From positions 209,256 through 273,255 of the forward strand of contig RCAB01000035.1 in NCBI GenBank assembly GCA_003640385.1: 64,000 bases of DNA, in the 5' to 3' direction. This DNA is from Setaria digitata (taxonomy: Eukaryota; Nematoda; Chromadorea; Rhabditida; Setariidae). The position numbers were made by a program, and so were the translations under genes. Positions 1 through 11,791 of the stretch are shown here, in pieces. The first letter of the stretch is position 1. Each line of letters begins with the position of its first letter. The notes beneath the pieces were generated by a model. That model was not told where the DNA came from and did no database searches. It saw only the letters and a list, made by a program, of their open reading frames with translations.

Positions 1-1051
1 AATTCATGTATAATACAATATAATCAGTAAGAATAATATCAAACAAACTGGACTCTTCCGATAAAAAACTTGATAAGATAATTTGATAAGAAGTACTTGA
101 AGAAAAATTATATAAATAAAGGACTTCAAGATGAGTGCACGCATACACTTCGTAATTGCGACTATTTTCGGGAACGGACAATAATGACAGAGGTAATGTG
201 AGATGAAATTGTTTTTCAAAGGAAAATGTAAAAGTTTGTGCAATTCTGAAGGAATGTGACAGATGCAATCCATCCGTCTCACTTATTTGCAGAGCAAAAA
301 TTATCAGCGTAAATAAGCTGGCATGTGAATGATAACGCAATAGCAATTAAGCTTATTGATAATATTAGCAGTGAGATAAATGAACTGCAAGAAAATTGAA
401 AGAGTGGAAATGGAAAGACGAAATGACAGTATGAAGGAGAGCTGAGGAAGAAGAGGATAGGGAGGAATCGGTAGATTTAAGTTCGATAAGGAAAGGGACA
501 GACGACACTTCCATCGTCCTCTTTTAATTTCATTTTGTTTTTCGACAAAAGAACCGTTGCACAGATTGGTTGAAAAACGTATTCGCATGAGAAATTGTTG
601 GTAAGAATATGGAGTTTAAATGAGTCACAATATATCAGATGATATCGGATTATTTCAATTTAGAACTTTCTGCAAAATTTCTGCAGTTTTATCAATTCAA
701 TTTATTATTGAAAATGAATGATTGAGTTTTAAAATTAAACCGACTATTAAATTAGCTATTCGTTAGTACGAAATTGCTGTTTTGAATTTTAAATTATTGA
801 AATAAATAAAACGAAAATGAATAGGCAAAAGCAAACTATAAATGAGGTGGAAAAAGCAAAAAAAAAAATGACTTGGTATAGCAAAGCGTAATCGAACTTA
901 TGAATAATAACTCGAAGATGATCTCTAAATTCAGATCCTCACAAATAATAACTCAAACATGACCTCAAAAGCTGTGTCACTGAGAATGATAAGTGATGCT
1001 ACCCTTCTAGCAATTTTCTCCCAACTTCTCTTTTTTGTAGGATGAATTAGT
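1..1051. other. AT-rich sequence downstream of the SMOC-like gene
   Basis: No supportable gene. The stretch holds a purine-rich plus-strand patch near 400-500 and ordinary AT-rich DNA. The 3' untranslated region of the minus-strand SMOC-like gene should lie in its right end. Confidence 0.5.
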
Positions 1052-4000
1052 CTATTCACCCTGCACTTCTTTTATCCTTAATTGCTGTTGTTGTTGTTGT
1101 TGTTGTTTATAATATTCATCATCAAGTACCATCGAAATGTTGTTGTTCTTGCTGTTAGTAATAGATGAATTAGGACGAAGAGCGTTAAACATGTTATATG
1201 ATGCTGCAAAAATCACTGCAACGTTAGTGAAAGAAAAAAATTTAAAAAAAAAAGCATAAATTAACCGCTTATATCATAGTAACTGCTGTTAATTAGTGAT
1301 ATACATTTCAAGAGAGACTAAGAATTAAAATTTTCTAAATTTCGTAGAAAAACTGTTTATATGATATGTGAAGCTGTTAACATAAAGCAAGTTTTACAAA
1401 TTGGAAGATAATAGCTAAAACAAAAGTGAGAACAGTTAATCAATTGTTTTCTGAGAGTTTGTAAAAATTTAAATTTTTTTCAACTGAAAATCACAATTTA
1501 ATTATGCTCACAAATTAATCGGTCCTTTTGCAAAACTATGTCGATACTAGGTCGTTTTATTTGTCCTCACGTTCGTCATCACTAACTATCATAAGTGTTA
1601 CTGGATTAAAAGCAAAGCTTAAATTCAAAACCAGGCAAGCAAAAAAAGCCTAGTGATTTCAAAACAAGAATTACCGTTGATGAAATATGATGCATATTCT
1701 GAAAAAATGCACAAAAAGTGAGAAAATTGCAATTTTTCTCTGAACGAATATTTCCATTTCAATGCAACAAAAGTTCAACAAGCCTTAGAACTTAATAGAA
1801 TTCAAACCCAAATTTTAGTTCCTATCTTCACAATTCAATTTTCCATTTTTTTAAAATTAAGCAGTATTATTTCAAATCATTTCCTTTCTTTATGAATACC
1901 AACTTTCTTCATCTCAGTTTTTTTCACTATTAAGCTGTTTATTCAAAAAAGTAACTTTTAGCTTCAAAATAAATTAAAGTGAAGAGAAAGCATATGAAGT
2001 AAACTTACTAGAAATGTCAATACCTAAGCAAGTGACCCATTCACGAGCACTTATTTCACCATCCTTATTCAGATCACAGTACTTTGTAAACTTTCTGGCA
2101 CACGTTTTCGGCGTAACGTGCTTCCTAAATTACACCTATATATCTAATAATATACTTTCTATTTCTTAGCCATTATCAAAACTATTTGTAAAAAATACGA
2201 CAAAAATTTTTCATCTTTAATTAAATTTGCAATTTCCATTAGCATTCATACAATAATTTCAAATTCTGATTTATTACATACGAGTGATAGAAATAAATTA
2301 TTTTACAGAGTATCATCAATTTTTTCAATAATATTATTTTTAGGCCACAAAAAAGCAAAGCCATATTAAAGTAATTAGTTAAGATTAAAATTGAAAATCC
2401 TACCGAACAAGACGGCGCAGCCCACCAAATTCTTTCGAACTTAAACGACTGTTCTTATCACTATCAAGCTCACCAAATTTCCACAGCAATATTTTCTTAT
2501 CGAATGATTGCATAACACCATTTTTGCCTACAACAGTTCTAGAATAATGAATTAATCGTTAAAACATCGTTTTTTTTTTTTAATTCACACTCTTGCCTTA
2601 GTTATTGTCTGAGTCTAAGGTAGTATTAATCAGTCATAAATGTTAAATGCAATCAAATAACCACATTAGCATCTTTAATTGTAATGTAGTAGTATTTATC
2701 TCGCTGCTATCGAAGAGATAACAAGTTTTAGTCTGAAAATAAAATGTTAAGTATAACTTATCAACAACTTACGATGCAAAATTTGTTCATTACGATCGTA
2801 TTCTTTTTTAAAAATATTCAATAAGTTGGCATTGAATGTTGACCGATCAGCTGTTGAACAAACTACAAAATTTATTGCTCCTTTTATTAATCATTAATTA
2901 CTATAAGAAAAACAACAAATATTATGGCAGCAGCTTTTAAACTAGCTTTTAAAATTTCGCAAGATTAAAGTGCAATTAAAGAATTGAAGGAAGTTGGGCC
3001 TAGATAAGTAAATAAATGTCCTTTTTTGTAAAACATATGACGGAAGAACCAACAGTTCAAGTAAATGAATTTCACTTCCTTTCACATTCGGAACTTAATT
3101 AATTAATTCACTACAGAAGTATTTTCATTATCGTCCTACCATTTAGAGACACCGAGTCACCATTACTTTTTCGATGCGAACGTCGTCCGATTTTCGTCTC
3201 TGCAATGACACAAACATTACTTAGTAGGCGTCAAAAGTATCAATGCTGAGGTATACAACGTCTTGTGAATTCAAGGATTCAAGGATGAGTAGCAGTTCTT
3301 GCTAACTCTACCCACAGATTTCGACTGTACATTCCGAGAAGTTTAATTTAGACTTTGTAAAATGTGGCAGTTCGGTATGCCGTATCGCTTGGATGTGCTC
3401 GGCAACGGTCGTCCAAGTCGGGTGACACACCAGCAGTAGCCTGTACTTCTGTGACACTGTAATAATTTCACTTTATGCTTCTGATTTCGACAAAAATAAG
3501 AAAAGACCCTTGAAAGTAAATTTCTGAGTCATTGGGATGTAATAGATAATTTTCATAATGAAAAATATATAAAATGACAACTAGAATGATGAACAATAGA
3601 TAAGTTATTAGGTGAAACATTAAGTACCAATTAGAAGTTTATTTAATAAATGTGAACAAGCCTGTATGGTGGCATACGAACCATCGGTGGCGTTACATTC
3701 CGGGACGAAAACTTCGCTACTGTTCATTTTTTCCGCCGCTAATTTCAACTGGTAAGTTCGTTCCAACTGACATCGCAAATTTTCTTAAACCATTTGTGGA
3801 ACCGGGATTTCAAACGTTTACTTTTACTTTTGAAATTGTCTATTTTTGTTATTTCACTTTTCAAAGCTTGAAGATTTCTCGAAAATATTAAGGATTTAAA
3901 TCAAAAGTCTACTTTAATACAATTTACTTTAGACTTTTCACTCATAACCTTCGACTTTCATTGGTGATTATAGAAGTTATGATCCGGACATACCAGGACA

Positions 4001-4432
4001 AGGCCCCGAGAATTGCTTCTTCACGGGATTGCCATGGCATATGGCTCGTTTCACTTCACAGTAAGAATTATATGTCCTACCATCGCTGCCACAAATTGGC
4101 TCTACGTTCATTTCTTCGTAATTGCATAATTTTTGCATAAAGCACTCCTCTTCCCCCTGCTAAATATGAAACAGACTAGCGAGTGAAAAAGTCTAAGTTA
4201 GACAGGCTAGCAATATTAGAGCAATATCAATAGCGATGATGTATTTAGTCAGTTATCATGTAATTGTAATTTAATCATTACTAAATTAAATTTACTGTCT
4301 GACGATTGTTATTTCTGCGTTAGAAAGTACCGAAAATTTTTGTCTTTTATTTCTCTTTTTGAGGGATATAACTTACTGCCACATCACCTGTGCACCAAAT
4401 CGCAAGGTCCATTTCTGAACTATTTCCTAAAT
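1052..4432 (-). CDS. smoc-1: SMOC-like secreted modular calcium-binding protein (5' end unresolved)
   Basis: SMOC proteins are secreted matrix proteins that bind heparan sulfate and tune BMP signalling. Exons read on the minus strand: 4432-4377, 4156-3994, 3738-3662, 3456-3354, 3199-3140, 2850-2773, 2527-2404, 2124-2009, 1203-1052; all phases close. The second exon is a Kazal/follistatin-type domain (CGSDGRTYNSYCE). The third and fourth make one thyroglobulin type-1 domain with the QC, CWCV and final Cys signature (STGYCWCV, GRPLPSTSKRYG). Two EF-hand exons follow (ELDSDKNSRLSSKEF and YCDLNKDGEISAREW), the second preceded by CARKFTKY as in SMOC EC domains. The last exon is a low-complexity tail with eight glutamines. 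Vertebrate SMOCs have two thyroglobulin domains; here only one is seen. No signal peptide is visible, so a further 5' exon is expected above 4432. The intron after 3662 starts with GC, not GT. SMOC identity is well supported; the exact orthologue name is inferred. Confidence 0.85.
1082..1105 (-). repeat. CAA/CAG triplet tract encoding Gln8 in the SMOC-like gene
   Basis: On the minus strand six CAA codons are followed by CAG and CAA, giving eight glutamines in the last exon of the SMOC-like gene. It is the kind of triplet tract that can vary in length between individuals. Confidence 0.85.
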
Positions 4433-5660
4433 CTAGTAGAATTTCCCTCTTTTAAGTAGAAAATTCAGAAATATCTCAATATTTTTATATTCGCTGTATT
4501 TCAGAGACATTTTATTAGTAACCTATTAAATACTAGTAATGAGTAGGAACAAGATAATCTTAAGTAGAAAAGTTATCATGTGGCATTTCGACTGTCATGT
4601 TCACCAGTATTGTTAATAGAAAATCAAGATCTGTTGGATTTGAAGTAAATCTATAATGATAAAAAATTCCCAACAGCTGCAGCAACAATAGGCTGAAGTA
4701 ATGAAAATAGTCTATATTTAAGCCTATCAAGTCTAAGCTGCTATTGCAAATCTCGAAAGGCCACTACAGAGTTTATAAGAGAGGACAGTGAAATATTACA
4801 GCATCTACTTTACAATGAATATTAGGTATTTGTTACTTTTTTGGTAATTTCTTGAAGCTATAGCAGAAAACTTACAGATCTTTGGCTTCTGAGCTGTGCG
4901 ATCGCTGTTAATGAGAATGCATCTGTACAGGTATTAGCCAAACCAATAAGCAAATGGGTGAGCAACAAACAAACTGGCATCCTTTGAAAATAACTTCGAG
5001 CCCAGTAGGCTATCCAACCCACCATACAACGCCTGATGCTGCTGCAGTCAGACTGCTGCTTCCTTTCATCCTTATTGAATCAAGCAGATCGAAATGTACA
5101 GATGGAGAAAATACAGAATCTGAAATTGCTGAAGATACTCCAAAAAACAATTATGGTTGATAGAGGCGGAGCGACAGAAAAGCCATTTTCTTAAATTCTT
5201 GACAACCAGGGTCATGTCTGAGGCCAGAACAGTCCTTCAAGAATCATCAGGAAAAGTAGCGTTGAAGCCAGCAAAAGCTTTCCTATTATCGTAGACAAAT
5301 GATAAATTGAGGAATGATCAGGGGAATCTGAACAGTCATTAATTAAACGATTCCTGATCGTCTTCCCAGCAGTGATATCTCATGAAATCTCTTTCATAAA
5401 AAAGAAAAGCTTTCGCCACATCTGACCATCTGTCCTTCTGAATTAGAAGCGAAGAAAAGAAAAAGTACACACATTATCGGTAAATCATTTAAAAGACGAA
5501 TTCAATTTTTTGCAGAAGATTTGCATTTCAATGAAATTATCTTTGCTGTACTAGTTGGTACCTTTCGTTTCACTCTCACTTCTTACAATTTCCATAAATA
5601 TTATACACATATAAATGAGTACAGAGAATATTTTGATCATTTATTTTGAATATGGCTCCT
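4433..5660. other. Noncoding or unassigned sequence upstream of the SMOC-like gene
   Basis: No gene is recognised. The missing signal-peptide exon and promoter of the minus-strand SMOC-like gene may lie here. A stretch near 4954-5160 is open in one plus frame and a little richer in GC, but has no recognised domain and no convincing splice partners. Confidence 0.4.
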
Positions 5661-6035
5661 GTGTATTAGAATATATGGTTTGCTTTGTACTAGAACATAT
5701 GACTTGCATGTCCTTGAACATATAGCTTGCATGTACTGGAATATGTGATTTGCTTGTACTGGAACATATGACTTGCATGTCCTTGAACATATAGCTTGCA
5801 TGTACTGGAATATGTGATTTGCTTGTACTGGAACATATGACTTGCATGTCCTTGAACATATAGCTTGCATGTACTGGAATATGTGATTTGCTTGTACTGG
5901 AACATATGACTTGCATGTCCTTGAACATATAGCTTGCATGTACTGGAATATGTGATTTGCTTGTACTGGAACATATGACTTGCATGTCCTTGAATATATA
6001 ACTTGCATGTACTGGAATACATGGCGTGCAAACAT
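5661..6035. repeat. Minisatellite of 69-bp units, each made of three 23-bp monomers
   Basis: About five copies of a 69-bp unit run head to tail, for example unit starts at 5756 and 5825. Each unit consists of three related 23-mers, beginning GTACTGGAACATATGACTTG, GTCCTTGAACATATAGCTTG and GTACTGGAATATGTGATTTG. Because 69 is a multiple of three and the unit has no stop on the minus strand, all three minus frames stay open for more than 100 codons. These are read here as repeat artefacts, not proteins. Confidence 0.95.
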
Positions 6036-6420
6036 ACCATACGTTTCTAATGATATTTAAGTATAATATCCGCGGGAAATATATGTGTCGTGTATAATAT
6101 GTAATATAAAATATACTATGTGTAGTACGTATTGAATTTTGTATAATAAATAGTGTTTAATGTCTTTGTACTGCATAATGTATAATAATATACTAATATA
6201 TAATATAATAAGCAGCACATAATATAAAATATAACGCGTAATTTGTGATATATAATATAAATATATGAAGCATAGTGTGCAGTATGATCATGAAATGTAT
6301 ATAAGTTACCATTAAAAATTAAATTATGTAAGAAGTATAAGTTACGAAATTTGTGTGCTGCATCATAATATATATAATATGTGTTATATATACTTAGAAA
6401 TGACATATATCCAATATAAA
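6036..6420. repeat. TA-rich degenerate low-complexity tract
   Basis: Variants of TATAATATGTAATATAAA recur irregularly beside the minisatellite. No unit length is fixed and no gene signal is seen. Confidence 0.6.
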
Positions 6421-8214
6421 CATGTTGCGTAATTGATTTATGAATTATAGAAAAAGTGAAAATATTTGGTTGAGTGGTGAATATTTATGAATGAAACAAC
6501 AAATAAAAACACTTTGGTACCAAAATTCTATAGTGACAAAATTTCAGGCTTAGTTCTATTGCTGGTTTTTAGATCGTAAATTTAGGAAAAAGAATACGAA
6601 ATGAAGAAATTATCGCATAGTTACTAAATCCAATGAAGGAGGCAGCTGTTTAAAATTGGCGAACATATGTCAAGGTAGCCGATGTATTTGAGATTTTTTT
6701 ATTTAATTAATTACTAGAACAGGGAGCTGCAAAACTAGCAATTTTTTGTTCACAATTTGGTTGACTTGAATGATTAGAAACAAAATAAGATGAAGATACA
6801 ACTTTAAAATTTGCTACTCACCGGTTTGTCTTTAAGATTTTCTAGTATATTAGTTATCTTATCTTTCGTATAATGAAGAGGATTCGCAGTACTGGTAGAT
6901 CTTGAAAATGCCAGTCGTTTATCAAGTTCACAAATATTTTGGGAAGGGGAATGAAGAAATATTCCCGAGAATACTCTGTAAAGCTTTTGATGCCAACTGT
7001 AAGAGTCAGCTGAAATTTCTGTTCATCCCGATATTTTGGTAACTTGGTGATGAGAATTACATGATTCACTCAAACGATGCCATTTTGTTTAGATCGTTTA
7101 GCTATAGGTTTAAAAAAATGCGTTTCTGATTGCAACATTTCGTGAACTCAAAAAAAAAAATGAAGACCATAGAAATTAAAAGGCTGAAAAATTTCATTTT
7201 CAAAGTGATTCAGAAAAGCTTAAACGAAATGTAATAGCAATTCACAATCTGTGGGAATTATCAAAGATGAGAAACAAAGTATAAACGATCATTCTCCTTT
7301 TAAGGAACAAAAAAAACATCGACACTTCCAGTAAGCTAACAATTACATTGTGCTGTTTTTTGTTAGTTATTTTCTGAAAACAGAAAACCCAGAACTTCGG
7401 AAAAACTTTGACTCGATTACGACATTTTTCAAGATTTTCCTTGTACATACTAGTAGCTGTAATATAAAATAATTTCAAAAATCATATGATTAGTATCAGA
7501 GTTTATTTAAGCTTAGGTTTCATCATTTATTCACTATGTACAACTGGATTTGTAATTTAATGCAAAAACAAAAGTAATTTCAGCAGCAAGAACGCTTCAT
7601 CTTCAAATATTAGGGACTAGAGTCTACTTGATTGTTCTTGCTTTTCTGATGCGAATAAATGTTTGAGAAGATAATCTGTCCAAAAACCTGAAAAATATAG
7701 AGGGAAACATCATAACGCTTCCCAACTCATTTTCGATACTGAACCGTAAAATTAGAGTCTAACTTTCCAGTAATTAATTATAGTTAATGAAATGGATACG
7801 GAATTATCTAGGAAAAATGCGAATTTTTTAGCTCATACTGCGATGTAAGTTAGATTAAAAGTGTCATAATGATACTTAACAGAGACGCAGTAGGACTATC
7901 ACTAGAAAACTTAGTTCAAAACATGCCATCGAGATAATTTACGCATTCCAGTGATTTCATGTAGAAACTTCATGCTAAGGTAAATGAAGGATGGGTGCAA
8001 GTTTAATGTGCCTAGTTTTACGTTAAGCCAAAGATTGTGATTAATCAGGCCAAAAATCAAGTAATACTTTTTCAGGAAGCGTTTTCAAAAACTCTGCGTA
8101 ATGGTACAGAGGAATTGAATATTCTGATTTCATTAAGAAAGAGGATTTTATAAATGAAGGTCAACGACTTTATCTCTTCTTTGCGTAACTTTTATAACAA
8201 AAAAAAGTGTGACA
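6421..8214. other. AT-rich sequence, no gene recognised
   Basis: Short open frames on the minus strand (for example 6854-7069 and 7242-7478) lack recognisable domains and phased splice sites. Nothing else stands out. Confidence 0.4.
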
Positions 8215-8342
8215 TCACATAAGAATCCTGATTTTTCGAATGTAAATCACGGAGCCATGGATTTTATTTTCGTTAAAATGGATATTCTGACGTGCAGCAT
8301 CCTTAACTTGATTTGCATATGCATTCTTTGGCTTTGATGTAA
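8215..8342 (-). other. Possible terminal exon, unidentified
   Basis: On the minus strand a good acceptor (CTTAACAG) ends at 8343. A frame then stays open to a stop at 8215, with hydrophilic residues such as SKPKNAYANQVKDAARQNIH. The family is not recognised and the matching upstream exon is uncertain. It could be the 3' end of a minus-strand gene that also uses the stretches at 10.7-11.8 kb. A chance open frame is equally possible. Confidence 0.2.
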
Positions 8343-9159
8343 CTGTTAAGACACTATGCCATATGGTCCTGAACGTGAAGTTATTAGTAAATCTTCGCAA
8401 ATAAGAGATTTCGTATAATAAGCTCTAAACGCCAGGAAAAATGGGTTCAAACAGGTAAAGTCTTGCCAAGATGAGTATCTGTTAATTGACAAGCCAATCA
8501 TCCTGACACAGAACAGTAATAAAAAAAAAGTCAGAAATCCCTGTTCTTCCTTGTCTTTCAATAAAAGGAGTGTAAACAAATAATCTAATTTATTCAGATT
8601 TTTTCACGAGAAGTTTCCGCACTGTGTGCTTAACACAGTCTTACACTGATTATCATTCAGTCAAAGCAACAAGGGGATCAACCGATTAGTTCCTAAAAAC
8701 TCTTCGAATCAGTACTCTGAAACTAAGCCACACATCTTCTTGCTCTTCGTGTCTGCGCTGTAACTTTATTCCGAGTAATTCCATCTTTGACTGTTTCAGG
8801 TCACACCTCCATCTCAAGTTTCGACCTGCTCTCTACCAGTGATTATCAAAGCATTTCCTGCTTCAGGAACACTGGAGAAGAGAGGTGTAGAAGCAGCATC
8901 CAACTGAAGCAACTTGGTGAGGATAGGGGCGATGACTGCTAAGAAATGATTCCTTTTTACATCTTCAGAACAGAAACTGTTTTTTCGTCATTCTTCGAGG
9001 GGTAATCATCAAAATTCTGGTGCTTCCTTTGGCCTGTCTGGGACAAGATGGCGCCGGACGGCGCCGTTTACCATGCCTTACCATCCAAACGCATCCCGTC
9101 TCCATGTCCTCGACAAACTTATCCTTACTACTTCATGCCTTTTGCTAATGCAGGTATCA

Positions 9160-9345
9160 CTAGTGCTTACGAGGGCTCACTGTCAACGAAGGTCCATTAG
9201 TAATGAGGGGGACTAGTAATGAGAGTGCTACTGATAATGAAAGTACTAGTAATAATGAAGCTATCACGAGCAATGAAAGATCATTGGTAATGAAGGTACA
9301 AATGCAGCACTAGCAAAGAAAACATCACGCTAATAAAGGTTGGAA
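9160..9345. repeat. Degenerate ~18-bp tandem repeat
   Basis: The motif ACTAGTAATGAAAG and variants (TTAGTAATGAGG, CTGATAATGAAAG, TTGGTAATGAAGG, GAGCAATGAAAG) recur about eight times at 15-21 bp spacing. The copies are diverged, indicating an old minisatellite. Confidence 0.7.
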
Positions 9346-10710
9346 TTCAAGGCAGGTAAATAACCGATTCATTTTAAAAATTTTACAAAGTCTGGCTTAC
9401 TGCGGGGAAATCTGAAGGCCTGAAAAGAAATCATATGCCGTTTCTAATTACTGTTTCTTACCTGCTGCTATTTATCACCTGCTGTTTGATGATATGTTTG
9501 CCATTTTAGCCGCACTCTAAAGGCGAATATAATTATTGTTAGAAATTTCTTGGTAATAAGGTATTAAAAAAGAGAAAGAAAAGTTTTTTGTGTGAAAAAA
9601 AGATATAAAACGAAAATAATAGCGAGGGAAAACGGGAGGGACAGGAAGTAGTGAGATAGTTCATTCATCTGAAACTTCGTGGATCAGCAAAATTAAGTGG
9701 AAAAACTGTTGCTCAGTTATATGGAAATCGTTTTTCATCCAGCACCACCCGAAAATAATAATAATGATCAAAACTTGCCAAGGTAAAACCGGAAATCCAA
9801 ATATTTCAACGTGAAGAAGGTGTTGGGGTGACTTGACCTTGACAGGTTCACATTCTTTAAGAGATAACTGTTCTGTCGACTTCGCCTATATGTTGTTCTG
9901 TGGAATGTGCATCATGGAGTAATGAAATATGGAATGAGACTAGTGTCTTGAATTGTAAACATTCGAAGTTGTATTATTTGTTAATATGAAAAAGCTAAAT
10001 TACAGATAAAGTTAGAATTTAGAGGTAGTTCAAGCAGTACCAAACATTCTTTCCAAACAAACTAGAAAATAGGCAGTTAAGTGTCAAAGAGAGTAAGGTG
10101 AAGAGGATTTGGAATTCTCACAGTTTTAAACGAATGACTGAAAGGGAAAAGAAAAATAGCAGTTTAAGCGAAAAACTTAGAGCTTAGTGCTCCCAACATA
10201 CCCTTTTGTTAATTGACTTTTAAATTTCACCCTTGATAATTGCGAACAAAGATGTTGTCATAATAGTAGAGAGTAACGCCAATAGTATTGGATAGATGAA
10301 ACTTTTTCATCCTAAAAAAATGTAAATTTTGGAAGCATTCAAATCGAAAATTCATTTTACTAAAACAAAACGAGAACTTTTTTTTGATTCTCACAGTCGT
10401 CAGAATTTTTTTTTGAAATGAGACTGAAGGGAAGTAATTTGAGACATTTAACAAGCTCCTCTCTTTCCTTGTCTTTCTCTTTCTACACTTAGGAAAGTGA
10501 GTTTACCTTTTCAGCCATTTTTTTATACATTATTGTTTTCTTTCTTGAACTGAAGTTTAAAAAACCGAAATGGAAGGGTAAAGAAGAGAGAAGTTAATTA
10601 AATGAAAATGATAAACTATTCATGTGGTGCAAATCTTCTGCAGTATCAAAAATTAAGTGAAACTCAAATTTCGGAAGTTTAAATTTGAAGGCATTGCTTC
10701 CTTTGCTTAC

Positions 10711-11791
10711 ATATTCAAGTTTTTCTTCAGTCAAAATCTGTTGTAGCAAGACTTTTTGCCGAAGCAACGCGAAGCAGTCACCTCGCAGTTTCTGGTGCGC
10801 GCTGTATCTCCAGAATACTTCTGAATGCATCCGTTCCAGTGCCATCAACGAGTTAACTTGAAACACTTATCAGATAGGTGCACACTGAAAAAGAAGGGAA
10901 AGGAAGCAAAAAGAAAGTGTTACTAGAAGGAATTCAGTAGTCCGAATTGTTCCTCGTGGAGTACAAAACGACGATAACCATCTTTCCGCAGTGTCTTCAT
11001 ATGTGATGAACACACTCTTTATCATTTCAGTTGATATGTTTTCGATTGAACTCCAACATTTACACTTCATCATTATGATTTATTATAAGTCTCAAAGTTA
11101 TCGTTGATTGGACTAATCGTCGTCATCAAATGCTTCTGTTACCTTGAAAAAGTGTGAAATATAAGCTTACTAATTCATCTACAAGTTTACATGAAGAATT
11201 TCAATCAAATAACTGAGCAAGGCGACAATACATTTCACTGTAAATTTCGACTGCATGTGACATTTTCTAAAACTTCAGCAACAAATATTTATTAAGCAAT
11301 ATTTCTAAATTTTGATTAAATCACTAACGGAAAAAAGTAACTGTTGAAGGTAATCACTATCCTTAATAAAATGCATCGTAAAAATAAAATTTATAGAGCA
11401 ACTTGAAACTTAGCAACACAAAATATTGATTATACAACATTAAGTTACCACTAATTTCCAATCAGAAAAATGTCTTGTCCAGATTACTGATATCATATCA
11501 GTGTTTATCAAATATGCAAATCCTGAAAACCGTTTAATCTTGAATTTAGTGTTGCTCCCTTTCCTAATATTTAAAATGATTAGTAGATGCCATCGAAACA
11601 TGACCGATTACTCTCGTTAGCCATTCATGCAAAACGGAGTTTAATTGGTAAATCAAGCTATTTCCGGCCTTGTTCCGTAGCACAACAAGAACGGAATGTC
11701 GAAATGTTTTTCCGACATTGAGCAGAAAAGGACCGATGAAACATTCTGCTTGGCCCATATTAGGGCACAAGACAAGCACATAAACTTCCAT
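10711..11791 (-). other. Possible exons of an unidentified minus-strand gene
   Basis: Three minus-strand stretches look more coding than their surroundings. One is 11791-11564, rich in V/L and containing NMGQAECFIGPFLL. The second is 11073-10924, ending in frame at a GTAACA donor. The third runs from about 10860 to 10711, contains MHSEVFWRYSAHQKLRGDCF and ends at a strong GTAAGC donor. Phases between them could not be made to agree and no family is recognised. The call rests on open frame length, base composition and donors only. They may be unrelated or decayed. Confidence 0.25.

Noticed and set aside
4954..5160. Plus-strand 68-codon open frame
   Set aside because: No recognised domain, no phased exons around it, and only slightly raised GC; kept as unassigned sequence.
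5637..6040. Three overlapping minus-strand open frames of 114-132 codons rich in Cys and Tyr
   Set aside because: They are produced by the 69-bp tandem repeat, which is a multiple of three and stop-free on that strand; all three frames are open, with no start context or domain.
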